A DNA stretch of 64,000 nucleotides, taken from the NCBI RefSeq assembly GCF_001424875.1, contig NZ_LMCT01000001.1:351652-415651 (forward strand), written 5' to 3'. The position numbers and the translations under genes are program-made. Shown here one piece after another: positions 8,563-17,148 of this stretch; position 1 is the stretch's first letter, and every line of letters begins with the position of its first letter. This stretch comes from Kitasatospora sp. Root107 (GTDB taxonomy: Bacteria > Actinomycetota > Actinomycetes > Streptomycetales > Streptomycetaceae). The notes under the pieces were generated by a model, which searched no databases, was not told where the DNA came from, and worked only from the letters and a program-made list of their open reading frames with translations.

Positions 8563-10173
8563 ATGGCCCGAACGCTGCCGCAGCCGTCCCACCGGCGCCG
8601 GCGCAGCCCCCTCCCCGCCGCCCTCGCGGCCGGGACCACCGCGCTCGCGCTGGCCGCCACCGGTCTCGCCCTGTTCGCCGGCGGCGCCAACGCCGCCGTG
8701 GGCAACCTGGTGAGCAACGGCGGCTTCGAGGGAGGGAACCTCAACGGCTGGACCTGCACCGGCGGCGCGAGCGTCGTCGGCACCCCGGCCCACTCCGGCT
8801 CGTACGCGCTGAACGCGGCGCCCAGCGCCTCGGACACCGCCGAGTGCCGACAGACCGTCAGCGTGCTGCCCAACACCAGCTACGCGCTGGCCGGATGGGT
8901 GCAGGGCCCGTACACCTACCTCGGCGTGCGCGGCACCGGCGGCACCGATCCTTCCACCTGGTCGAGCCAGTCCAGCTGGAACCAGCTCTCCTCCACCTTC
9001 ACCACCGGCGCGGGCGTCAACAGCGTCACGCTCTACGTGCACGGCTGGTACGGCCAGGGTGCCTACAACGCGGACGACATCACGCTGACCGGCCCGGGCG
9101 GCACCGCCTCCCCGTCCGCCTCCGCGTCGGCTTCGCCGAGCGCGAGCACCTCCGCCTCCCCCAGCGCGTCCGCCTCGCCGTCGGCCTCCGCCTCCCCGAG
9201 TGCCTCCGCGAGCGCCTCGGCCTCGCCGTCGGCCAGCGCCAGCCCGACCGTGACGCCCACCGGCCCGGTCACCGACCTGCCCAAGCACGTGGTCACCGGT
9301 TACTGGCACAACTTCGACAACGGTGCGACCGTCCAGAAGCTGAGCGAGGTGCAGAGCGCGTACGACATCATCGCGGTCTCCTTCGCGGACTCCGTCCCGA
9401 CCAAGGCCGGGGCGATCACCTTCCTGCTCGACCCGGGTCTGTCCACCAAGCTCGGCGGCTACACCGACGCCCAGTTCCGGGCCGACGTGAAGGCCAAGCA
9501 GGCGGCCGGCAAGAAGGTCATCCTCTCCATCGGCGGCCAGAACGGCGCCATCTCGGTCGGCGACGCCACCGCCGCGGCCGCCTTCACCGACAGCGCCTAC
9601 GCGGTGCTGAAGGACTACGGCTTCGACGGCATCGACGTCGACCTGGAGAACGGCCTCAACCCGGAGCACCTGGGCAACGCCCTGCTCAACCTGCAGGCGA
9701 AGATCGGCTCGAAGTTCGTCCTGACCATGGCGCCCGAGACCATCGGCGTCTACAGCACCGACGGCGCGTACTTCAAGCTCGCGCTCAAGACCAAGTCCGT
9801 CCTGACCGTGATGAACACTCAGTTCTACAACTCGGGTGGCATGAACGGCTGCGACGGCAAGGTCTACAACCAGGGCACCATCGACTTCATCACCGCCCAG
9901 GTCTGCACCCAGATCCAGGGCGGCCTGCGCCCGGACCAGGTCGGCATCGGCGTCCCGGCCTCCAGCAAGGCGGCGGGCGGCGGCTACGTGGCCCCGAGCG
10001 TGGTCAACAACGCGCTCAGCTGCCTCGCCACCGGCGCCAACTGCGGCAGCTTCGTCCCGCCGGCCAAGTGGCCGACCATCCGCGGCGCGATGACCTGGTC
10101 GACCAACTGGGACGCCAACAACGGCAACGCCTTCTCCAACACCGTGGGCCCGTTCGTCCACGCCATGCCGTAA
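8563..10173 (+). CDS. Secreted GH18 chitinase with N-terminal carbohydrate-binding module
   Basis: A 536-residue exported chitinase. Order: basic signal peptide ending near GGANAAVG; a beta-sandwich carbohydrate-binding module (about residues 48-180, NLVSNGGFEGGNLNGWTC) ; a linker of Ser-Ala-Ser-Pro repeats (about 183-235); then a GH18 catalytic barrel beginning KHVVTGYWHNFDNG. The GH18 active-site motif DGIDVDLENG is present, with the acid/base Glu at residue 362. ATG 8563 has an AGGAG site. A DasR-type operator upstream and a T-tailed terminator downstream frame it as one transcription unit. It would release GlcNAc oligomers from chitin outside the cell. Confidence 0.95.
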   Translation: MARTLPQPSHRRRRSPLPAALAAGTTALALAATGLALFAGGANAAVGNLVSNGGFEGGNLNGWTCTGGASVVGTPAHSGSYALNAAPSASDTAECRQTVSVLPNTSYALAGWVQGPYTYLGVRGTGGTDPSTWSSQSSWNQLSSTFTTGAGVNSVTLYVHGWYGQGAYNADDITLTGPGGTASPSASASASPSASTSASPSASASPSASASPSASASASASPSASASPTVTPTGPVTDLPKHVVTGYWHNFDNGATVQKLSEVQSAYDIIAVSFADSVPTKAGAITFLLDPGLSTKLGGYTDAQFRADVKAKQAAGKKVILSIGGQNGAISVGDATAAAAFTDSAYAVLKDYGFDGIDVDLENGLNPEHLGNALLNLQAKIGSKFVLTMAPETIGVYSTDGAYFKLALKTKSVLTVMNTQFYNSGGMNGCDGKVYNQGTIDFITAQVCTQIQGGLRPDQVGIGVPASSKAAGGGYVAPSVVNNALSCLATGANCGSFVPPAKWPTIRGAMTWSTNWDANNGNAFSNTVGPFVHAMP

Positions 10174-10217
10174 CACCTCCCCGGTGCGCCGCCCTATGAG
10201 GGTGGGGCCGCGTACCA

Positions 10218-10256
10218 CCGAGGCCCGCCGTACCCACCAGGTGCGGCGGGCCTCGG
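10218..10256 (+). terminator. Rho-independent terminator of chitinase gene
   Basis: CCGAGGCCCGCCG pairs with CGGCGGGCCTCGG around a 13-nt loop and is followed by TTTTT, a textbook intrinsic terminator 45 bases past the chitinase stop. Confidence 0.9.
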
Positions 10257-10430
10257 TTTTTCGCCACACCCGTCACTCCGGCAACTGTGGTGCGCTTCAC
10301 GTTTCACCTGCCCCAGCGGGGCATATGCCCGGCCTTACTCCGCTGAGCGGATGACCATCTCCGACTATCGGGAATTCGACTTCGACATGACAGGATCATG
10401 TGTTGGCCGGTTGCAGTACTAGGAGAAACC

Positions 10431-10487
10431 GTGAGCACGCATAGGATCGAATTGTTGCGAGCAGATGAATTCCGTCTCCCGCAATGA
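10431..10487 (+). CDS. Possible 18-residue leader peptide
   Basis: A short frame beginning GTG at 10431 behind a good AGGAGAAACC site encodes MSTHRIELLRADEFRLPQ. Its TGA stop overlaps an ATG at 10484 that is in frame with the inhibitor gene downstream, and it ends 38 bases before the start I prefer for that gene (10526). The stretch is richer in A/T than the genes around it. It may be an upstream peptide affecting translation of the inhibitor, or chance. The rest of 10257-10525 holds only the presumed promoter. Confidence 0.3.
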   Translation: MSTHRIELLRADEFRLPQ

Positions 10488-10525
10488 AGTTCGGCAACCT
10501 TTCGTCCTTTTCTCGAGGAGTAGGA

Positions 10526-10933
10526 ATGCGAGCTTTCAAGAAGGCCGTCATCGGTCTGGCCGGCGCTGCCGCACTGACCATGGGCATGGTCGGAACGGCC
10601 TCGGCCGGCAGCTACAACGGCGTCTGCGAGAGCAGCGGCGGTGGCGAAGCCTGCCTGTACTACCAGTACGACTACAGCGGCTGGGTGTACGACACCCTGT
10701 ACAGCAAGACGTCCTACACCGGCACCTACTACGGCACCGAGACTCCGATCAACGACACCGTCGGTGCGGTCTGGAACCGCGACCCCGACACGTCGCTGAA
10801 GCTCTACACCGGCGCCAACTACACGGGCAGCCTCCTGGTCGTCGGTGGCGGCGGGAAATACAACACGCTCGGCACGGGATTCGCCAACGCATTCAGCTCG
10901 CACTGCTTCACCTCGAATGCCGGCTGCCCGTAA
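10526..10933 (+). CDS. Secreted peptidase-inhibitor family I36 (crystallin-like) protein
   Basis: A 135-residue secreted protein. MRAFKKAVIGLAGAAALTMG followed by a TASA-GSY cleavage site is a clear signal peptide. The mature domain, with SSGGGEACLYYQYDYSGW, aromatic repeats and paired cysteines, resembles the beta/gamma-crystallin-like I36 family, which includes the Streptomyces metalloproteinase inhibitor SMPI. The target protease cannot be told from sequence. The start at 10526 has a GAGGAG site; a longer in-frame start at 10484 would bury the signal peptide. A 13-bp hairpin terminator follows, so it is a single-gene unit. Confidence 0.75.
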   Translation: MRAFKKAVIGLAGAAALTMGMVGTASAGSYNGVCESSGGGEACLYYQYDYSGWVYDTLYSKTSYTGTYYGTETPINDTVGAVWNRDPDTSLKLYTGANYTGSLLVVGGGGKYNTLGTGFANAFSSHCFTSNAGCP

Positions 10934-10941
10934 GTAGTTCC

Positions 10942-10972
10942 GGGGTGCCCCCGATATCCTCGGGGGCACCCC
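10942..10972 (+). terminator. Terminator of I36-type inhibitor gene
   Basis: Perfect 13-bp stem GGGGTGCCCCCGA / TCGGGGGCACCCC with a 5-nt loop, eight bases after the stop codon. Confidence 0.85.
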
Positions 10973-11015
10973 TCCGGATTTTCCGCCAACGAATTCGGAA
11001 ATGCGAGGAATCACC

Positions 11016-11954
11016 GTGCCGGGTCCCGTACGTCTCCGTCGGCTTGCCGCTGCCGCCCTGCTGTTCGCACTGACCGGCTGCGGGTCCGGCCAGGGCACCC
11101 CGGCAGCGCCGAGCGCCTTCTCCTCCGCTCTGCCGACCCGGACGATCGCCGGAGCCGTGGTGCCCGTCCTGCCACTGGACGGCTATCGGCTGACGGCGGA
11201 TCAGCAGGAGCGGCTCCAGCAGGCCGCCGACCGGTTGGCGACGGAGTGCATGCGCACCAAGGGTCTGGACTGGCCGGCCCGGCCACTACAGGCAGGACAG
11301 GACCACGACGGCAACGAGCGCCGGTACGGCGTCAGCGACGCCCGGACCGTAGCGGCGATCGGCTACCGACTGCCGCCGCCCTCCGGCGTGACGGGCGATC
11401 AACTGGCCGAGTACAAGAAGCGGTTGGACGCCCGGAAAGCCGCCATGAGCGACACCGCGATCGCCGCCTACACCGGCGAGAAGGCCGGGGCGACCACCCC
11501 GCAGGAGGCGGGCCGGGGCGGCTGCCGGGGCGAGGCGACCCAGCGGCTCGGACTGCCCGACGACCTGGCGGACAACGCGGATCCGGTCGAGGAGGCAATG
11601 CAGACCGGTTGGCAGCGGACCGTGGCGGACCCGCGGGCAAAGGCGGCCGACGCCGCGTGGAGCAGCTGCATGCGGACGGCCGGCTTCGACTACCCCGACC
11701 CGCACAAGGCGGCTGGCGACCCGGCCTGGCGGCCGGGAGCGGAGGGAGTCCCGGCCTCCCCGGACGCCCGGGAGCTGGCGGTGGCGAAGAAGGACCTCGA
11801 CTGCAAGCGGGAGACCGGCTACCTGACGGTCTGGCAGACCGTGGAGATCGAGCAGCAGCAGGCACTGATCAAGGAACGGGAGCCCAGCCTGCGCCAGACG
11901 CTCGAGCGTTGGCGGCAGGCGCTGGCCAAGGCCGAACAGCTACTGAACAGCTAG
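11016..11954 (+). CDS. Secreted lipoprotein of unknown function
   Basis: A 312-residue exported lipoprotein. The N-terminus has arginines, a hydrophobic run and the lipobox LTGC at about residues 20-23, so it should be lipid-anchored outside the membrane. The body is charged and helical, with cysteine pairs in TECMRTKGLDWP, SSCMRTAGFDYPD and LDCKRETGY; the repeated C-M-R-T pattern suggests an internal duplication. I recognise no enzymatic motif. GTG 11016 has GAGGA at the right distance; ATG 11001 is an alternative. Its 3' end overlaps the converging prepilin peptidase gene by 15 bases. Confidence 0.75.
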   Translation: MPGPVRLRRLAAAALLFALTGCGSGQGTPAAPSAFSSALPTRTIAGAVVPVLPLDGYRLTADQQERLQQAADRLATECMRTKGLDWPARPLQAGQDHDGNERRYGVSDARTVAAIGYRLPPPSGVTGDQLAEYKKRLDARKAAMSDTAIAAYTGEKAGATTPQEAGRGGCRGEATQRLGLPDDLADNADPVEEAMQTGWQRTVADPRAKAADAAWSSCMRTAGFDYPDPHKAAGDPAWRPGAEGVPASPDARELAVAKKDLDCKRETGYLTVWQTVEIEQQQALIKEREPSLRQTLERWRQALAKAEQLLNS

Positions 11955-12554
11955 CACCGCGACCAGGGCGCCGAGCAGCAGGAACGGGCCGAAGGCCAAC
12001 GCGTCCTGCCGCCCGGCCCGGCGGGTGAGCAGCAGGGCGACGGCCCAGAGCCCGGCCAGCAGGAAGGCGTACATCAGCCCCGCCAGGACGGTGCCCCAAC
12101 CGGTGACGGCGAGCAGCGCACCCAGACTAGGGGCCAGTTTGGCGTCGCCGAGGCCGATCGGGGCGAGCAGTGCCAGCAGGGCGAAGCCGAGTCCTAGCGC
12201 GGCGGCGGCCAGCAGGCAGCGGAGCAGCGACTGACGTTCGGTCAGCACCAGCAGGACGGCGGTCCCGAGTGCCAGCGCTCCGGTCAGGACGTCGGGCAGC
12301 CGGTGCACCGAGGCGTCGACCAGCCCCAGCACCAGGCCGAGCAGCGCCACCCAGACCAGTACCGCCCACCCGGACGTGCCGTAGGCCGAGGCGACCGCCG
12401 CCCCGATCGCGGCGGACACCGCCGCGACCAGCAGCGGTTCCAGCTTCCGTGCGGGTGGCTCGCCCTCGTGCGGCACGGCGTACCGGAGCGCCAGCCACCG
12501 CAGTTCCGGGGCCACGCCGAGCCCCACCAGCGCCCCGACCAACAGTATGTTCAC
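11940..12554 (-). CDS. Prepilin peptidase (A24 family)
   Basis: A 204-residue membrane protein with about six hydrophobic segments. Both active-site aspartates of type IV prepilin peptidases are visible: one in LGLVDASVHRLPD and one in the GxGD motif IGLGDAKLAPSLG. Such enzymes cut, and sometimes methylate, leader peptides of pilin-like proteins; in actinobacteria they often serve Tad-type pili. No pilus genes are in this window, so the substrate lies elsewhere. I start at GTG 12554; the open frame reaches 12668 but that extension overlaps the divergent aminotransferase gene. Confidence 0.87.
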   Translation of the reverse strand: MNILLVGALVGLGVAPELRWLALRYAVPHEGEPPARKLEPLLVAAVSAAIGAAVASAYGTSGWAVLVWVALLGLVLGLVDASVHRLPDVLTGALALGTAVLLVLTERQSLLRCLLAAAALGLGFALLALLAPIGLGDAKLAPSLGALLAVTGWGTVLAGLMYAFLLAGLWAVALLLTRRAGRQDALAFGPFLLLGALVAVLAVQ

Positions 12555-12636
12555 GGCGGAAGCTTCCCAGACCGACCTGATGTTGTGTGCAAACGCACGT
12601 GGGGTTCGGGGGCAGCCCGCCGTAAAGTTGTCCGGC

Positions 12637-13851
12637 ATGCAGGTCATCCAGTCCAGCAAGCTTGCCAATGTCTGTTACGACATCCGCGGCCCGGTGCTCG
12701 ATGAGGCGATGCGACTGGAGGACCAGGGGCATCGCATCCTCAAGCTGAACACCGGCAATCCCGCCGTCTTCGGCTTCGACGCGCCTCCCGAGATCCTCCA
12801 GGACATCCTGAAGAACCTCTCCTCCGCGCACGGCTACGGCGACTCCAAGGGTCTGCTGTCCGCGCGCCGAGCGGTGGTGATGCACTACGAGGAGCGCGGC
12901 CTGCACGGCCTCACGGTCGAGGACGTCTTCCTCGGCAACGGGGTCTCCGAACTGATCCAGCTGGCGATGACCGCGCTGCTGGACGACGGCGACGAGGTGC
13001 TCGTCCCGGCGCCGGACTACCCGCTGTGGACGGCCTCGGTCAGCCTGTCCGGCGGTACCGCGGTGCACTACCGCTGCGACGAGCAGTCGGAGTGGTACCC
13101 GGATCTGGCGGACATCGAGGCCAAGGTCACCGACCGGACCCGGGCGATCGTGGTGATCAACCCGAACAACCCGACCGGGGCGGTCTACCCGCTGGAGATC
13201 CTGGAGGGCATCGTCGAGATCGCCCGCCGCCACAAGCTGGTGATCTACGCGGACGAGATCTACGACAAGATCCTCTACGACGACGCGGTGCACATCCCGC
13301 TCGCCACCCTGGCGCCCGACCTGTTCTGCGTCACCTTCAACGGCATGTCCAAGTCGTACCGGGTGGCGGGCTTCCGCTCCGGCTGGATGGTGCTCTCCGG
13401 TGACCGGAACCGGGCCCGCAGCTACATCGAGGGCCTGACCGTGCTGGCCAGCATGCGGCTCTGCGCCAACATGCCCGCCCAGCACGCGGTGGCGGCGGCG
13501 CTCGGCGGCCGGCAGTCCATCAAGGAGCTGATCCTGCCCGGCGGCCGGCTGCTGGAGTCCAGGGACGCGGCCTACAAGCTGCTGAACGACATCCCGGGTG
13601 TGAGCTGCGTGAAGCCGAAGGGCGCGCTGTACGCCTTCCCGAGGCTGGACCCGCAGGTCTACAAGATCAAGGACGACGCCCAGATGGTGCTGGACCTGCT
13701 GCGGGCCCAGCGCATCCTGATCGTCCAGGGCACCGGCTTCAACTGGCCCGAGCCGGACCACTTCCGGCTGGTCACGCTGCCCCGGGCGGAGGAGATCACC
13801 GACGCCGTCACCCGGATCGGCGACTTCCTGTCCGGCTACGTCCAGCCCTGA
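12637..13851 (+). CDS. PLP-dependent alanine-type aminotransferase
   Basis: A 404-residue class I/II aminotransferase in the AlaA/AlaT group, which makes alanine from pyruvate using glutamate. Visible fold-type I elements are NPNNPTGAVYP, the YADEIYDKILYDD cofactor-binding stretch, the PLP lysine in NGMSKSYRVAGFRSGW, and a C-terminal FRLVTLP arginine that binds the carboxylate. The start ATG 12637 fits the family N-terminus MQVIQSSKLANV. The gene diverges from the prepilin peptidase and ends at a very large hairpin shared with pckA. Substrate choice (alanine versus valine/aspartate) is by family resemblance. Confidence 0.88.
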   Translation: MQVIQSSKLANVCYDIRGPVLDEAMRLEDQGHRILKLNTGNPAVFGFDAPPEILQDILKNLSSAHGYGDSKGLLSARRAVVMHYEERGLHGLTVEDVFLGNGVSELIQLAMTALLDDGDEVLVPAPDYPLWTASVSLSGGTAVHYRCDEQSEWYPDLADIEAKVTDRTRAIVVINPNNPTGAVYPLEILEGIVEIARRHKLVIYADEIYDKILYDDAVHIPLATLAPDLFCVTFNGMSKSYRVAGFRSGWMVLSGDRNRARSYIEGLTVLASMRLCANMPAQHAVAAALGGRQSIKELILPGGRLLESRDAAYKLLNDIPGVSCVKPKGALYAFPRLDPQVYKIKDDAQMVLDLLRAQRILIVQGTGFNWPEPDHFRLVTLPRAEEITDAVTRIGDFLSGYVQP

Positions 13852-13866
13852 GCACCACTGCGAAAA

Positions 13867-13949
13867 ACAGCTACGGCCGGAGTCCCGATCCGGACGATCC
13901 CCTCTTGGTCGGGGGAGGATCGTCCGGCCGAGGCTCCGGCCGTAGCTGT
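13867..13949. terminator. Very large two-way terminator between aminotransferase and pckA
   Basis: ACAGCTACGGCCGGAG (13867-13882) pairs perfectly with CTCCGGCCGTAGCTGT at the other end, and a second stem CCGGACGATCCCCTC pairs inside it. The whole 83-nt structure lies between converging genes and reads equally well in both directions. Confidence 0.9.
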
Positions 13950-13959
13950 CTCTGCCGCG

Positions 13960-15789
13960 TCAGCCGAGGCGCTGCACCAGCGCCTCGTACTCGTCCCAGA
14001 GTGCCTTGGGGGTGTGCTCGCCGAACAGCTCCAGGTGGGCCGGCACCAGGGCGGCCTCCTGGCGCCAGATGTCGGCGTCCACCGAGAACAGCAGGTCGAG
14101 GTCCTGCTGCGGGATGTCCAGGCCCTTGAGGTCGAAGCCCTCGACGGTCGGCAGCACGCCGATCGGGGTCTCGACACCGGCGCCGATGCCCTCCAGGCGC
14201 TCGACGATCCACTTCAGCACCCGGCTGTTCTCGCCGTAGCCCGGCCAGACGAACTTGCCCGCGTTGTTCTTGCGGAACCAGTTCACGTAGTAGATCTTCG
14301 GGAGCTTCGAGGCGTCGGCCTGCGCGCCCAGCTTCAGCCAGTGGCCGAAGTAGTCGCCCATGTTGTAGCCGCAGAACGGCAGCATCGCGAACGGGTCGCG
14401 GCGCAGCTCGCCCACGGTGCCCTCGGCGGCGGCGGTCTTCTCGGAGGCGATGTTCGCGCCCAGGAAGACACCGTGCTGCCAGTCGAAGGACTCGGTCACC
14501 AGCGGGACCGCGGTGGCCCGGCGGCCGCCGAACAGGATGGCCGAGATCGGCACACCCGCCGGGTCCTCCCACTCGGGAGCGATGGTCGGGCACTGCGCGG
14601 CCGGGACGGCGAACCGCGCGTTCGGGTGGGCGGCGGGGGTGCCGGACTCGGGGGTCCAGTCGTTGCCGCGCCAGTCGATCAGGTGCGCCGGGGCCTCCTC
14701 GGTGAGGCCCTCCCACCAGACGTCACCGTCGTCGGTCAGCGCGACGTTGGTGAAGACGGTGTTGCTGTGCAGGGTGTCGATCGCGTTGGCGTTGGTGTCC
14801 ACGCCGGTGCCCGGGGCGACGCCGAAGAAGCCGGCCTCCGGGTTGATCGCGTAGAGCTGCCCGTCGGCGCCGAACCGCATCCAGGCGATGTCGTCGCCGA
14901 TGGTCTCGACCTTCCAGCCCGGGATGGTCGGCTGGAGCATCGCCAGGTTGGTCTTGCCGCAGGCGGACGGGAACGCCGCGGTGACGTACTTGGCCGCGCC
15001 GCCGGTCGGCGGGGTCAGCTTGAGGATGAGCATGTGCTCGGCCAGCCAGCCCTCGTCGCGGGCCATCGTGGAGGCGATCCGCAGCGCGTAGCACTTCTTG
15101 CCGAGCAGGGCGTTGCCGCCGTAGCCGGAGCCGAAGGACCAGATCTCCCGGGTCTCCGGGTAGTGCGAGATGTACTTGGTGCTGCTGCAGGGCCACGGCA
15201 CGTCGGCCTCGCCCTCGGCCAGCGGGGCGCCGACGGTGTGCACGGCCTTGACGAACTCGCCGTCCTCACCGAGCTGGTCGAGCACGGCCTGACCCATCCG
15301 GGTCATCACGCGCATCGACACCGCGACGTAGGCGGAGTCGGTGATCTCCACGCCGTACGCCGCCAGCGGGGAGCCGACCGGGCCCATCGAGAACGGCACG
15401 ACGTACATCGTGCGGCCCTTCATCGCGCCCTTGAACAGGCCGTCCGTACCGGTGAAGATCTCCCGCATCTCGGCGGGGGCCTTCCAGTTGTTGGTCGGGC
15501 CCGCGTCCTTCTCCAGCTCGGAGCAGATGTAGGTGCGGTCCTCGACCCGGGCCACGTCCGAGGGGTCGGAGGTGGCGAGGTAGGAGTTGGCGCGCTTCTC
15601 CGGGTTGAGCTTCTTGAAGGTGCCTTGGGCGACCAGCAGATCGGCGAGGCGCTGGTACTCCTCCTCCGAGCCGTCACACCACTCGACGCGGTCCGGCTGG
15701 GTCAGCTCCGCGATCTCGCTCACCCAGGCCAGCAGACGCTTGTGGCGGGTGGGCGCGGATGCGCTGAGAGCAGAGTTCTCGTACGACAC
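13960..15789 (-). CDS. pckA: Phosphoenolpyruvate carboxykinase (GTP)
   Basis: A 609-residue GTP-dependent PEPCK, which converts oxaloacetate to phosphoenolpyruvate, the committed gluconeogenic step linking the TCA cycle to glycolysis. The P-loop with the reactive cysteine of the GTP class is [12 protein letters not shown] (C at about 277). Other family stretches are [39 protein letters not shown] and the guanine-binding end [15 protein letters not shown]. The length matches the GTP family. It starts at ATG 15789 and is monocistronic. The promoter region (15790-16066) holds a paired repeat that could be an operator. Confidence 0.97.
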   Translation of the reverse strand: MSYENSALSASAPTRHKRLLAWVSEIAELTQPDRVEWCDGSEEEYQRLADLLVAQGTFKKLNPEKRANSYLATSDPSDVARVEDRTYICSELEKDAGPTNNWKAPAEMREIFTGTDGLFKGAMKGRTMYVVPFSMGPVGSPLAAYGVEITDSAYVAVSMRVMTRMGQAVLDQLGEDGEFVKAVHTVGAPLAEGEADVPWPCSSTKYISHYPETREIWSFGSGYGGNALLGKKCYALRIASTMARDEGWLAEHMLILKLTPPTGGAAKYVTAAFPSACGKTNLAMLQPTIPGWKVETIGDDIAWMRFGADGQLYAINPEAGFFGVAPGTGVDTNANAIDTLHSNTVFTNVALTDDGDVWWEGLTEEAPAHLIDWRGNDWTPESGTPAAHPNARFAVPAAQCPTIAPEWEDPAGVPISAILFGGRRATAVPLVTESFDWQHGVFLGANIASEKTAAAEGTVGELRRDPFAMLPFCGYNMGDYFGHWLKLGAQADASKLPKIYYVNWFRKNNAGKFVWPGYGENSRVLKWIVERLEGIGAGVETPIGVLPTVEGFDLKGLDIPQQDLDLLFSVDADIWRQEAALVPAHLELFGEHTPKALWDEYEALVQRLG

Positions 15790-15884
15790 GATCGCTCCGT
15801 TTCACGCCATCTCGGCTAGGAGACGGCGTCGCGGGGGGTTGAGGGTGGTTACACCGTAGCTCCGGCCTCAAGGCCCCAACACGG

Positions 15885-15922
15885 CAAGATGGCAATTTCT
15901 ACCGAAGTTTTGCGCCATCTTG
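15885..15922. promoter_or_regulatory. Inverted repeat in pckA promoter region
   Basis: CAAGATGGC (15885-15893) and its exact inverse GCCATCTTG (15914-15922) flank a 20-base AT-richer spacer about 100 bases upstream of pckA. The size and place suit a repressor site. The regulator is unknown. Confidence 0.4.
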
Positions 15923-16036
15923 GCCAAGTACTGGTGAGTAACAAGGCTCCACCGTCCGACCCGGACCCTCGGGTGACCTCGATCCAATACTCCATAACGT
16001 CCAAAAGTGGTGACCGTCACTACCTACGTGCCAGTA

Positions 16037-16054
16037 ACCTACGGAACCGTAGGT
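16037..16054. promoter_or_regulatory. 18-bp palindromic operator upstream of TrhA gene
   Basis: ACCTACGG-AA-CCGTAGGT is an inverted repeat with perfect 8-bp arms, ending 12 bases before the start codon. A further half-site CTACCTACG lies at 16020-16028. This size and symmetry are typical of TetR-family operators and would block the promoter or ribosome site. No TetR gene is next to it. Confidence 0.65.
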
Positions 16055-16066
16055 AGCATGTTGGCC

Positions 16067-16723
16067 ATGACGGACGCATCGGTCGAGATCAAGCCCAAAT
16101 GGCGTGGGTGGCTGCACGCGGGGATGTTTCCGGCGGCGCTGGCCGCCGGAATCGTGTTGATCTGTCTGGCGGACTCCACCGAGGCCCGGATCGCCTGCGC
16201 GGTCTACTCGGTCAGCGCCTGGCTGCTGTTCGGGGTGAGCGCGGTGTACCACCGCTTCACCTGGGGTCCGCGCGGCGACGCGATCCTGCGCCGGCTCGAC
16301 CACGCGAACATCTTCCTGATCATCGCGGGCTCGTACACCCCGTTCACCATCCTGCTGCTGGAGGGCGGCCAGCGGCAGCTGCTGCTCTGGCTGGTCTGGG
16401 GCGGAGCGCTGGCCGGGGTCGCGTTCCGGGTGTTCTGGGTCGGGGCGCCGCGCTGGCTCTACACGCCCTGCTACCTGGCGCTCGGCTGGGCCGCGGTGTT
16501 CTTCCTGCCCGAGTTCCTGCAGGCGGGCGGCGCGGCGGTGGTCACCCTGCTGATCGTCGGCGGTGTGCTCTACAGCCTGGGCGGGGTGGTCTACGGACTG
16601 AAGAAGCCGAACCCGTCACCGCGCTGGTTCGGCTTCCACGAGGTCTTCCACGCCTTCACCCTCGGCGCGTTCATCGCGCAGTACGTCGGTATCTCACTGG
16701 TGGCCTACAGCGTCGCCAACTGA
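16067..16723 (+). CDS. trhA: Hemolysin III / TrhA (PAQR-family) membrane protein
   Basis: A 218-residue seven-helix membrane protein. The PAQR/HlyIII metal site residues are visible: VSAVYHRFTW near the first helices, LDHANIFLIIAGSYTP, and the C-terminal FHEVFHAFTLGAF. Despite the hemolysin name, bacterial TrhA proteins are membrane proteins linked to lipid or membrane-fluidity homeostasis. I start at ATG 16067; further ATGs at 16058 and 16007 lie inside the palindromic control region. The operator just upstream suggests tight repression. Its end overlaps the converging 92-residue gene by 30 bases. Confidence 0.88.
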   Translation: MTDASVEIKPKWRGWLHAGMFPAALAAGIVLICLADSTEARIACAVYSVSAWLLFGVSAVYHRFTWGPRGDAILRRLDHANIFLIIAGSYTPFTILLLEGGQRQLLLWLVWGGALAGVAFRVFWVGAPRWLYTPCYLALGWAAVFFLPEFLQAGGAAVVTLLIVGGVLYSLGGVVYGLKKPNPSPRWFGFHEVFHAFTLGAFIAQYVGISLVAYSVAN

Positions 16724-16972
16724 GCCGCCGTCGAGTCGCTCCCTGGCCCGCCGGCAGCGCTCGCAGTGCGCCCCCTCCGGTCCCTCCGCGCTCGGCTGCT
16801 CGTGGCCGCGCACCCGGAACCGGCGGGCCACGTCCAGCATCACCAGGGCGACCTCGGCCGCCGCGACGATCCAGACCAGCTGCGGGCCACCGAACACGTA
16901 CGCCAGCACCACCGCCAGCGCGGCGGCCACGCCCACCAGCGCGCCCTCGACCCGCACCCCCCGCGCCGCCAT
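16694..16972 (-). CDS. Small two-helix membrane protein
   Basis: A 92-residue protein with two hydrophobic segments (about residues 9-27 and 31-45) and a basic cytoplasmic tail containing HCERCRRARERL. I do not recognise a family. It is probably real because ATG 16972 has a strong AAGGGGGAG ribosome site and codon bias fits. The CxxC in the tail could bind metal or form a disulfide, but nothing shows this. It overlaps the 3' end of the trhA gene on the opposite strand. Confidence 0.65.
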   Translation of the reverse strand: MAARGVRVEGALVGVAAALAVVLAYVFGGPQLVWIVAAAEVALVMLDVARRFRVRGHEQPSAEGPEGAHCERCRRARERLDGGSVGDAVGHQ

Positions 16973-17102
16973 CTGCTCCCCCTTCAGCCACCCGCCGGGT
17001 ACTCAACACCACACACGGTGACAGACCGGTCGGGCGGCCAGGCGAACGAGGGGTCAACGGTTCGTCAAATCAACGGGTGGGCGCACACCGGAGGCACACG
17101 AC

Positions 17103-17136
17103 CGAGGGCGGCGCGGGGATCCCCGCGCCGCCCTCG
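17103..17136. terminator. 34-bp perfect palindrome, terminator
   Basis: The 34 bases from CGAGGGCGGCGCGGGG to its exact inverse form one uninterrupted palindrome, a few bases past the stop of the gene at 17149-17979. It probably ends that operon. The stretch 16973-17102 holds no gene. Confidence 0.75.
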
Positions 17137-17148
17137 TCGTCCGTCGGA

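Noticed and set aside
9110..9250. Tandem repeat or CRISPR-like array
   Set aside because: It is the Ser-Ala-Ser-Pro linker of the chitinase, coding and irregular.
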